Origin: Akkermansiaceae bacterium
GTDB lineage: Bacteria > Verrucomicrobiota > Verrucomicrobiia > Verrucomicrobiales > DEV007
NCBI GenBank assembly: GCA_024233005.1
Contig: JACKQE010000011.1
Coordinates: 62,001-126,000, forward strand
DNA: 64,000 nt
Reading direction: 5' to 3'
Positions within the stretch are counted from its first letter, which is position 1, and each line of letters opens with the position of its first letter. Of this stretch, positions 44,912-52,434 are shown piece after piece. Position numbers and translations under genes: made by a program. The notes below the pieces were generated by a model. The model had not been told where the DNA came from and searched no databases. It was given only the letters and a program-made list of their open reading frames with translations.

Positions 44912-45643
44912 ATGAGTAGTTCTGACCTCGTCATCCGAAAGCAAGACCTCACGAATAATCCCACGCCTCGCGTGCCAATCTGTCTCGTTTTGGACTGTAG
45001 TCCATCAATGAGTGGAAATCCTGATTGGGGCGCATCCGTCGCCCAGAGCAATCCCACACCAATCGATGCACTCAACGATGGGGTGCAACATTTTTTCCAG
45101 TCACTGCGTGAAGACATAGTTGCTGTTCATGCCGCCGAAGTGGCAATCGTGGCATTTTCAGGTATTGCTCAAGGGATTCTTGATTTTCAGTCACTTGAAA
45201 GACTTGAATCGCCACCCCGTCTCATTCTTGAAACGCAGCATGGCGGAACCTGCCTCGGTAGCGCTCTCAAACTTGCGCTCCAGAAGCTCGACGAACGAAA
45301 GGGCGAATATCAGGACGTGGGAGTCGATTACTTTCAACCTTGGATTGTATTGATGACTGATGGAAAACCAACTGACGACAGCCACCTAGCAATCCGTTCG
45401 GATTTACATGAGCGAATCAACCAACGCCGACTTTCATTCTTTCCAATCGGGGTTGGTGAGGGGGTCGATATGAGCGTTTTATCCGATTTATCACCTAAAC
45501 GCCCCGCCCTCCATTTAAAGGGTTTTAAGTTCAACGAGTTCTTCGAGTGGCTGAGTAAGAGCGTCTCGAGAACAAGCCAGTCAATGCCTGGTGAAGAAGT
45601 TGCTCTAGATCAAGACGGCATCAAGGGTTGGGGTACACTGTGA
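44912..45643 (+). CDS. TerY-like vWA domain protein
   Basis: 243 aa. A complete metal-ion-dependent adhesion site is present: LVLDCSPSMSG (D-x-S-x-S), Thr in HGGTCLGSALKLAL, and Asp in VLMTDGKPTDD. The spacing and the ending FNEFFEWLSKSV match TerY-type vWA proteins, which in ter-related systems work with a PP2C phosphatase and a kinase. It starts 11 nt after the kinase gene and 24 nt before the phosphatase gene. No ter genes (terB/C/D/Z) occur nearby, so tellurium resistance itself is not indicated. Confidence 0.87.
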   Translation: MSSSDLVIRKQDLTNNPTPRVPICLVLDCSPSMSGNPDWGASVAQSNPTPIDALNDGVQHFFQSLREDIVAVHAAEVAIVAFSGIAQGILDFQSLERLESPPRLILETQHGGTCLGSALKLALQKLDERKGEYQDVGVDYFQPWIVLMTDGKPTDDSHLAIRSDLHERINQRRLSFFPIGVGEGVDMSVLSDLSPKRPALHLKGFKFNEFFEWLSKSVSRTSQSMPGEEVALDQDGIKGWGTL

Positions 45644-45667
45644 ACCTAATTTCTATTTCTTCTGTAC

Positions 45668-46423
45668 TTGAAAGCGCGACTTAAAGCAGCGTCTGGATTT
45701 GCTCCCGGCAGGTCGCACCTTCAGCGTGACGTGCGCTGTGAAGACTTTGCGCTCGCATATCGATCTCGCTCTCAAGATTTCGGATGCGCGGTCCTTGCTG
45801 ATGGCGCGGGCTCAAAGCGAAACTCACAAGTAGGGGCGGAAGCTGCCTGCACGGTAACGGCCAGTATTCTCAAGAGCCTGAAAGAAACAATTCTGGCCGA
45901 TCCGATCAAGGCGGGTGCGTTGGTGTTATCCGGGGTTCGCTCACAAATTGATCATCTCGCAAGCGTCTCGGGAGAGCCGTTTGACCAATTTGGATCTACA
46001 CTACTGTTTTCATCAATCTATTTTGAAAGGGGATCGTGGTACACATTTTCCGGGCAGTTAGGGGATGGTGTCGTTGTTCTCGATAACTCTTCCGAGCAAA
46101 AAGTTCAGTTTAGGCAAGTGAAAGGGATATACGTAAATGAAACTGTGTTTACAACCAGCGATTCACCTGAAAAGCACCTACAGATCGACCTTCGTTGCGA
46201 AACAAGGCCAATCGGATTCCTCTTGGCATCAGATGGTGTTGCTCAAAATCTCGTGGACATGAAAAGCGAAGCTCCGTCGAACGCTTGTGCCGCGATATTT
46301 TCTTGGGTCAAGAATCACCGTCAAGATGTTATTCAAAGGGCGGTTCAAAGTAACCTCGAAGGGATTTTTCGAGAAAATTCTTTCGATGACATAAGCATGG
46401 CTCTTGTTGCGACGGTCCGATGA
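45668..46423 (+). CDS. PP2C-family Ser/Thr phosphatase
   Basis: 251 aa with a TTG start; an in-frame stop at 45647 leaves no ATG upstream. PP2C metal motifs are present: VLADGAGSKRNSQVGAEAA, FSGQLGDGVVVL, FLLASDGVAQNL and SFDDISMALV, placing Asp residues for two Mn/Mg ions. It should reverse the kinase encoded upstream. The stop overlaps the next gene by 4 nt. Third member of the kinase-vWA-PP2C triad. Confidence 0.88.
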   Translation: MKARLKAASGFAPGRSHLQRDVRCEDFALAYRSRSQDFGCAVLADGAGSKRNSQVGAEAACTVTASILKSLKETILADPIKAGALVLSGVRSQIDHLASVSGEPFDQFGSTLLFSSIYFERGSWYTFSGQLGDGVVVLDNSSEQKVQFRQVKGIYVNETVFTTSDSPEKHLQIDLRCETRPIGFLLASDGVAQNLVDMKSEAPSNACAAIFSWVKNHRQDVIQRAVQSNLEGIFRENSFDDISMALVATVR

Positions 46424-47496
46424 GTTCCGATTTCACAAAGCGAATCGTCGATTTCTTTGCACCGGTTTGCGACGTTTCGGGGAAACGTTATGTCGTCGGG
46501 GCTAACAAGGCGTCCGAATTTCGGCAACTTCTTAAGGAGAACGGAATATCAGAACCTAAATTTGCAAACATCGAGAGTCTTTCACCTGGATCATTTGAGC
46601 ATCTCGTTCAGGTGAAGTGCGATTTGTCCGGAACCCAGTTTGACTTGCGGTGTAACCAAGCCGCCATGCTGGCGGCGAACTATCGCAAGCATGGGAATTC
46701 CGACAGAAAGATTTTATCTGCAAAGCTCGTAAGTCCGGATGCATACCAAATTTTGATTCTTTCCCGGTGCGGGAAGACCGGCGAGGCTTTTTATTCGAGA
46801 GAGAATTGCTATGGCCGCTACGAAAGCGAGTTTTTACCTATTCTTCGCCCGCGCCACCCTGATTGCAAGCTGCCCTCACGCGACCTTTCCCCTAGGGGAT
46901 TCGAAATCATTAAGCACGCGGCGGATGAGATTCTTGAGCGATTGAAGAATTGGGTTGGGTCGGAGCGCGGGCCCAGCCTCAGACGGCACAGAATTGTGAG
47001 CACCCTCGGGCGTGTGTCTACAAATTTGGAGCATGACAGTCCAGAGAAAGTGGAATCCTATCTCCGCCTTCAAGCGGTTCAGATTGGCGGCAACGCACTA
47101 GTGAACTATGAGTGGGAGATTCATAAAAATGAGTACTCCGAGAAGTACATTGCAGGTTATGGGAAAAATGGGAATCCCTACTATAAAACAAGATGGCACC
47201 ACGAGAAGTGGTTCACCGGAGAAGCAACTGTGGTTCTCGCCCAGCCACCGGGAGAGCAGCGAAGGCACGCTGCGGGATTTTCCAACCAGCAAGGGCGCGG
47301 AGATGAGCATTTCGCCGCGGTTCTCGGCGTGTCTCCCGAGGCAATTCCTGACGAAATGCGAATCGCACACCAATTGCTCTATTCAATGTTTCGGCCGAAA
47401 GCTGAAATCTTAACGAAGGAAGATGAGGAAAACTTGAGTAAGTTTGTAGAGATCAACGAAGCATTTAACTATTTCCGGGTGAAGAATGAGTTTTAA
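46420..47496 (+). CDS. Multi-Cys protein with YbjQ-like region and J-like C terminus
   Basis: 358 aa, function unknown. The N-terminal ~160 residues contain three C-x2-[ST]-G units (CDVSGKRYVV, CDLSGTQFDL, CGKTGEAFYS), which look like degenerate zinc-binding knuckles. A middle part (AVQIGGNALVNYEWEIH) resembles YbjQ/heavy-metal-binding-like proteins. The C terminus, HFAAVLGVSPEAIPDEMRIAHQLLYSMFRP... to ...VEINEAFNYF, has the helix pattern of a J domain, but the HPD tripeptide is absent. Translationally coupled to the PP2C gene. A substrate-adaptor role in the triad is a guess. Confidence 0.6.
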   Translation: MSSDFTKRIVDFFAPVCDVSGKRYVVGANKASEFRQLLKENGISEPKFANIESLSPGSFEHLVQVKCDLSGTQFDLRCNQAAMLAANYRKHGNSDRKILSAKLVSPDAYQILILSRCGKTGEAFYSRENCYGRYESEFLPILRPRHPDCKLPSRDLSPRGFEIIKHAADEILERLKNWVGSERGPSLRRHRIVSTLGRVSTNLEHDSPEKVESYLRLQAVQIGGNALVNYEWEIHKNEYSEKYIAGYGKNGNPYYKTRWHHEKWFTGEATVVLAQPPGEQRRHAAGFSNQQGRGDEHFAAVLGVSPEAIPDEMRIAHQLLYSMFRPKAEILTKEDEENLSKFVEINEAFNYFRVKNEF

Positions 47497-47919
47497 GGTA
47501 AGCGTCACGCGCAGCTCCGTTGAAGATCGCTCGCTTCGGTGCGTAGCGCAGGCGCGGGTCCGGCTACAATTCCTGACAGACCGTTCCCCCTGAAGCTCAT
47601 TCCCAGCCCATCTCACCTTCCCGATCAGCATCACATCCCCCGCTCAACCCTCTCCGCTCCCAAGCCCGCGACGGCCCACGGTCGACTCAAGCGCCCATTT
47701 CCAGAATCGCCATCGAGACTGATCTCGAAGTTCCGTCGCCCGGGCCATCACCAGGTAGTGTCCAGATAATTTCGCACTTTTCTCTTTGGCGCCTTAGTTG
47801 GTGGGTTAGTATTGCCTGTTTCACTCAAGGACCATCGAGACGTCGAGGGTCCTTTTCTTCGCGATAACGTAGGATAAGTTTCGCACATTTTTTTGGGCGC
47901 TCCACGACAAGGAGCTACG
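47497..47919. other. 423-nt non-coding gap: end of cassette and IS256 left end
   Basis: After the cassette stop nothing codes. GATAA-TTTCGCAC...GGCGC at 47765-47792 and the near-copy GATAAGTTTCGCAC...GGGCGC at 47873-47900 are an imperfect direct repeat 108 nt apart and look like IS256-family end sequences. Between them lies a 12-bp stem (one mismatch) at 47827-47854. I see no gene in the first 250 nt. Confidence 0.5.
47827..47854. terminator. Hairpin inside the IS256 leader
   Basis: AAGGACCaTCGA / TCGAgGGTCCTT, loop GACG. Placed between the duplicated IS end and the transposase start, where it would block read-through into the transposase from outside. Confidence 0.45.
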
Positions 47920-49062
47920 ATGAACGAAGACACCGAAAACCAAGAAACCAGACCAGAGAGCTCGCCGGAGGCAGGCAAGATCGTCCAGATCAACGAGGCT
48001 GAGATCCGCAGCCATCTCGACAGGATGGTCCTGCGCAGCGTGGAGGATACCCTCAACACGCTGCTCGAGGCGGAGGCCGACCGACTGTGCGGGGCGGCGC
48101 GCTACGAGCGCAGTCCCGACCGGGTGGACACCCGGGCCGGGAGCTACCAGCGCAAGCTGCACACCAAGGCCGGCGAGGTGGAACTCAGCGTGCCCAAACT
48201 GCGCTCGCTTCCCTTCGAGACTCAGATCATCGAGCGCTACAAGCGTCGCGAGAGCAGCGTCGAGGAGGCGTTGATGGAGATGTATTTGGCCGGCGTCTCC
48301 GTGCGCCGCGTCGAGGACATCACGGAAGCCCTGTGGGGCACGAAAGTCAGCGCCTCCACGGTGAGCGAGCTCAACAAGAAGATCTACGAGAAGATTGAGG
48401 CCTGGCGCCAAGCCCCCATCGAGGGCAGCCACGCTTACGTCTACCTCGACGGCATCTGGATGAAGCGCAGCTGGGGCGGCGAGGTGAAAAATGTGAGCGT
48501 GCTGGTGGCCGTGGGCGTCAACGCGGAGGGCTTCCGCGAGGTCCTCGGTGTGATGGAGGGGGCCAAGGAGGACAAGGCGAGCTGGACCCGCTTCCTGCGC
48601 CACCTCAAGGATCGCGGGCTCAAGGACGTGCGCCTGGCCATCAGCGACAAGTGCCTGGGCTTGGTGGAGTCCTTGGTCGATTTTTATCCCGACGCCGCGT
48701 GGCAGCGCTGCGCGGTGCATTTCTACCGCAACGTGTGGTCGTTCGTGCCGAAGAGCAAAGTGGGCGAAGTGGCGGCGATGCTCAAAGCCATCCATGCCCA
48801 GGAGGATCGCGAGGCGGCTTTGGCCAAGATCGGAGCCGTCGTGGAGAAGCTCCAAGCGATGAAGCTGCGCGACGCGGCGGCGTGCGTGGCGGAGGGGGCC
48901 GAGGAAACGCTGCGCTACATGAAGTTCCCGAGGGAGCATTGGCGCAGCCTGCGCACCAACAACCCTCTGGAGCGGCTGATGCGTGAGATAAGACGAAGGA
49001 CCCGTGTGGTCGGAGCCTTCCCCGACGGCAACAGTGCTCTGATGCTGGTGGCCGCGAGATGA
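47920..49062 (+). mobile_element. IS256-family (mutator-type) transposase, 3'-truncated
   Basis: About 380 aa from ATG 47920, which has a good Shine-Dalgarno (AAGGAG, 47909-47914). Mutator-type transposase pattern: LNTLLEAEADRLCGAARYERSPDRVDTRAGSYQR, VPKLRSLPFETQIIERY, AYVYLDGIWMKRSWGG (first catalytic Asp), AISDKCLGLVESLVDFYPDAAWQRCAVHFYRNV (C/H2 region), and the Glu end TNNPLERLMREIRRRTRVVGAFPDGNSALMLVAAR. The family normally continues ~25 residues past AAR, but here a stop follows and IS3-like sequence begins at once, so the 3' end and right terminus are lost. Confidence 0.85.
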
Positions 49063-49063
49063 A

Positions 49064-49787
49064 ACCATCCACGAACACGCACACTCGCTGTACGGCAGTC
49101 CCACGCGGCAGTGGAACTGCGGGAACGAGGTTACGCCTGTTCGGAGGCCAGATCGCCCGGCTCATGGCCCGCCGGCACGGCAAAATCCAGAGCGTCCTTC
49201 CGGCCAAAAGACCGCAGCCGATCGCCATGTCCGCCGCGCCAACCCTCGCGGACGCCCCGCCGTCACCGGGAGCCCGGAGAAGCCCTCGTCAGCGGCGACA
49301 TCACCTACATTAGCCGCGGGAGAACCTATGGCTACCTCGCCGGTGGTCCTCGATCTCTTCAGCCAGGCGGTGGTGGGTTGGAAGATCGGCGAGTCTCTGC
49401 ACGCGACCTGCTTCTCGACGCCTTCGAGCAGTCCCGCCTCCAGCTTCGTCCACAACGAGGGGAGCGCTCTTCCACTCCGATCGCGGCTGCCAATACACCA
49501 GCCGGGCCTTCCGCCTCCACGCCTGGAGAAAAGCGGCCTCGTCCAGCATGAGTGCGGCGGGGTATTGCTACGACAACACCACGGCGGAAAGCTTCTTCGC
49601 CACCCTCAAGGCCGAGGCCTTCCCGCCTGGTGCGGTCTTTGCCTCCAAAATCGAGGCCCGACGCGCCATCTTCGACTACCTCGAGACCTTCTACAACCGT
49701 CGTCGCCGCCACAGCAGCCTCGCCTACCAATCCCCGGAAGCTGTCCTCAAAAAGCACTTCCAAAACCATCCCACCCACCTAAACTAA
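49064..49787 (+). pseudogene. IS3-family transposase OrfB remnant with several frameshifts
   Basis: Pieces of an IS3-type integrase appear in different frames: SLYGSP and VELRERGYACSEAR near 49085-49140, ARLMARRHG near 49160, SGDITYISRGRTYGYLAG near 49290-49335, VVLDLFSQAVVGWKIGESLHA near 49345-49410, and finally an intact frame at 49548-49787 with SAAGYCYDNTTAESFFATLKAE (catalytic Glu), FDYLETFYNRRRRHSSLAYQSP. At least four frameshifts are needed to join them. The N-terminal part (OrfA and HTH) is missing, replaced by the IS256 gene, so this is a fused relic, not an active element. Confidence 0.85.
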
Positions 49788-49849
49788 CCAAACACAAACG
49801 CTGCGCTTCGAGTCTCCACTTTTTCGGGGGAATTCCAAGTGGCCTTTGA

Positions 49850-50226
49850 GAGCAGACAGAGCAGACAGAGCAGACAGAGCAGACAGAGCAGACAGAGCAG
49901 ACAGAGCAGACAGAGCAGACAGAGCAGACAGAGCAGACAGAGCAGACAGAGCAGACAGAGCAGACAGAGCAGACAGAGCAGACAGAGCAGACAGAGCAGA
50001 CAGAGCAGACAAACGGGCAAACAGACAGAGCAGAACCAGAGCGAACAGAGCAGATGAGCAAACAGAGCGAACCAAACGAACAGAGCAGACAGAGCAGACA
50101 GAGCAGACAGAGCAGACAGAGCAGACAGAGCAGACAGAGCAGACAGAGCAGACAGAGCAGACAGAGCAGACAGAGCAGACAGAGCAGACAGAGCAGACAG
50201 AGCAGACAGAGCAGACAGAGCGGAGC
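49850..50226. repeat. 9-bp tandem repeat array (GAGCAGACA) in two blocks
   Basis: About 17 perfect copies of the 9-mer (49854-50008) and about 15 more (50082-50220), separated by ~70 nt of degenerate copies containing AAACGGGCAAACAG and GAGCGAACAG. The unit has no stop in any frame, so long open frames run through on both strands (for example RQS or ALS repeats), but these are by-products. The array lies between the IS3 relic and a methyltransferase gene cut off exactly at its edge. Not a CRISPR: no spacers. Confidence 0.9.
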
Positions 50227-50557
50227 AAACAGAGGGACAGGTCATCCATAAGCACCCGTCCACGTAAACGCAATCCAGTGAATTATCGGGAAACAGCTCT
50301 AAAGCCTCCTCGAATCTCGCTCTGACAACTATACTACGTCGCCCGTAAACATTAAGCCGTCTGAGCGCCTGAACATACTGCGTTAGACCATGGCCACGAT
50401 CGCCGGACCAACCGTCTATCGAGTATAAGCATCTTATCGGAGAATTCTCTAATAAGTGCGCAGAAAACCGACCTCCTGCCACACCGAGTTCAACACACAC
50501 ACCTTTAAGACGCAGATCCTTCAATAAATCTGGCAGCTCGTTGCGAAATGCAATCAT
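50226..50557 (-). pseudogene. Class I SAM methyltransferase, 5' fragment cut by the tandem repeat
   Basis: The first ~100 residues are a normal Methyltransf_24-type start: VCVELGVAGGRFSAHLLENS (motif I), CLYSIDGWSGDRGHGLTQYV, VVRARFEEALELFPDNSLDCVYVDG. Directly after VDG, where the family continues into the next core strand, the sequence enters the GAGCAGACA repeat and is only repeat-coded. It starts 11 nt after the 2OG oxygenase stop, so it was the last gene of the operon. The rest has been replaced. Confidence 0.78.
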
Positions 50558-50568
50558 AATCAGAGGCT

Positions 50569-51261
50569 CTAGACTGACGCTCTTTTAATAGCGTAATAAA
50601 CCAGCATTATAGAATACCTAGGGCTATCTACAGCATCAAGCGGAGAAACTCCGTGAAAACTTGTATCAGTCACTGGAAAAGAATAGCCGGAATTCGGCAG
50701 GAACTGAACTTGACGATCGAACGCAAACCCTTTTTCCTCAACACGATAAAAGCGCGTACCGATGTGGGATCTCGAATCATCGACGGGCAGGTAAAACTGG
50801 GTGGTTACAATCTTGCTCGCAATGTCTGGGTGAATTCCTATTCTATACCCAGCAAGATCACAGATCAAAGTTGCACGAATCTCCATCCGCATCCTCTCAA
50901 ACGCTGGCCCATGACGCTCCTCCAATACCTCCTTATGAACTGAAAACAAGGCATCCCTAACAGCCCTAGAGGTCACTCCCGCGTGCACGCCTTTCCAAAA
51001 GCCAACCTCTGGCACCGGCAATCTGTCCCAAGCTTCCTTACCCAAATTCAACTGCAACCGAGTCAATTCTCCATTCACCATAGCATCCGCATGCCTTAAC
51101 GGTGTAAGATACTCCTTCCTCGGAAAATTCGATATCATGCTCTTGTACAATTCTCTTGGGAAGCAAGAAGACAAAAGAACGTGTTCGAATGGCACCGCCT
51201 GCCTCGCACTAGAAGCTATAGCGGACACCAAGCTATCGGAAATCGCGCTAGATTCAATCAT
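50569..51261 (-). CDS. 2OG-Fe(II) oxygenase-like protein
   Basis: 230 aa. A double-stranded beta-helix with non-heme iron ligands is inferred: H144-x-D146 in YRIGIHPDIASK, distal H203 in DTSFHGVSP, and 2-oxoglutarate-binding R215 in PRYSIMLVYY. The N-terminal ~90 residues (VLLSSCFPRELYKSMISNFP) match the cap of prolyl-4-hydroxylase-like enzymes found in surface-polysaccharide and phage-like clusters. Starts 9 nt after the DUF115-like gene ends. Substrate unknown; hydroxylation of a sugar or small molecule by context. Confidence 0.75.
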   Translation of the reverse strand: MIESSAISDSLVSAIASSARQAVPFEHVLLSSCFPRELYKSMISNFPRKEYLTPLRHADAMVNGELTRLQLNLGKEAWDRLPVPEVGFWKGVHAGVTSRAVRDALFSVHKEVLEERHGPAFERMRMEIRATLICDLAGYRIGIHPDIASKIVTTQFYLPVDDSRSHIGTRFYRVEEKGFAFDRQVQFLPNSGYSFPVTDTSFHGVSPLDAVDSPRYSIMLVYYAIKRASV

Positions 51262-51270
51262 AAAGACTTC

Positions 51271-52434
51271 CTATTTTCTATCAACATACATACCCTCAGT
51301 GGATTCGCTATTCTCAATTCCCGACCGAGCGATGGCATCAGCGCATTCCACGAAAGGAAAGACTTTCAAATTGCTTAAGCGATTACAATTAAAAACCTTA
51401 AACCCAGCGGAATCAAAGTGCGGCTTAAGCTCATTAAAATACCGATCCATACTATTATAGCCGGCCATATTTCCGTGAATTGCATTCACGCTCCTTTGCT
51501 CCGGAAACCAATATCTGCAATCGGCACTCATGTAGAAATCGCAGCCTAGCAAATAAACTTGGCGAAAACCGAGAAGAAAGCAGATTCTTAGAGCCGCGAG
51601 CATCACCGAGCGCCCCCCGCCCAGTTTACCGTGATTTCCCCAGTTCACAGTGTCCTCATGCAACCACTGTTGCGCGTCGAATCTTTCGTTGCGTCTGTAT
51701 CCCAGCACACCTGGACACTCTCCCACTTTTAGAACGCTCTCTGAAACTGTGATGTGATCCCAAATCGGCTTTTGAAAATGAGCCATGGGCACGAATTTCA
51801 TAATTGCTGGATCCCGCCAAATTGAACCCATGAACCGTTTCGGATCGTCAACGCAAGTCCAAAAATTTGTTCGAAATACATGAGAGCCGTTGTTCACTCC
51901 AAATGTGAGTATCCCAGGCCGACGAAGGAGTGCTTGATCAATACTAGCGAAACTAGGACCGTTCAAAATTAGGAACACTGACTGGCCATACCAAACATTG
52001 ACCAAGTCCACATTCATACCATTCTCACGGAAAAACATCGGAGCACTTCGTCCCGAACGGCTTGTCAAGTTGCCAGTCCCGCGCGCCCCGCACCACTGCA
52101 AAGTATTGAAATCGTTTTGATCGACATAGCCAGGATGACCTTCAAGAGCATCAGTAATCCTCCCTAGCGCCAAAGGATCTCGTACTATCACCTCAACGTT
52201 AAATGACCGTGTCAGGTCGATCCCTGAGCCCTCAATAGCTTGAAGCGGCGGTGTGTGAGTAATCTCTACCTCCATCTTCGCGATCGGGGCCTGACTCACC
52301 CGCAAAATGATTGAAGAACCACGGCAACTCATCACTGCCTGCTCAATCGCAGCCTTATCTTTAGGCCAACTGATACCTCTTAATTTGATTATGTATGAAT
52401 TGTAGTAAACCTCCACGACTAAATCCTCATTCAA
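51271..52434 (-). CDS. DUF115-like (6-hydroxymethylpterin/Maf-type) Rossmann protein
   Basis: 387 aa. The core VFLILNGPSFASIDQALLRRPGILTFGVNN plus the later GGRSVMLAALRICFLLGFRQVYLLGCDF is the pattern of DUF115/MAF-flag10-type glycosyltransferase-like proteins (nucleotide-sugar-binding Rossmann fold). The first ~100 residues are an unassigned extension (VEVYYNSYIIKLRGISWPK). The gene overlaps the upstream protease gene by 4 nt and precedes an oxygenase and methyltransferase, suggesting glycan or small-molecule decoration. Confidence 0.65.
   Translation of the reverse strand: MNEDLVVEVYYNSYIIKLRGISWPKDKAAIEQAVMSCRGSSIILRVSQAPIAKMEVEITHTPPLQAIEGSGIDLTRSFNVEVIVRDPLALGRITDALEGHPGYVDQNDFNTLQWCGARGTGNLTSRSGRSAPMFFRENGMNVDLVNVWYGQSVFLILNGPSFASIDQALLRRPGILTFGVNNGSHVFRTNFWTCVDDPKRFMGSIWRDPAIMKFVPMAHFQKPIWDHITVSESVLKVGECPGVLGYRRNERFDAQQWLHEDTVNWGNHGKLGGGRSVMLAALRICFLLGFRQVYLLGCDFYMSADCRYWFPEQRSVNAIHGNMAGYNSMDRYFNELKPHFDSAGFKVFNCNRLSNLKVFPFVECADAIARSGIENSESTEGMYVDRK

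Noticed and set aside
44912..45643. Tellurite-resistance locus
   Set aside because: The vWA protein resembles TerY, but terB/C/D/E/Z are absent; the TerY-P triad exists independently of tellurite resistance.
49850..50226. Possible CRISPR array
   Set aside because: 9-bp head-to-tail repeats without spacers; no cas genes.
49784..50557. Open frame of ~257 codons on the minus strand through the repeats
   Set aside because: Only the first ~100 residues are methyltransferase-like; the rest is GAGCAGACA-encoded ALS/LCL repeats with no stop by virtue of the unit sequence.
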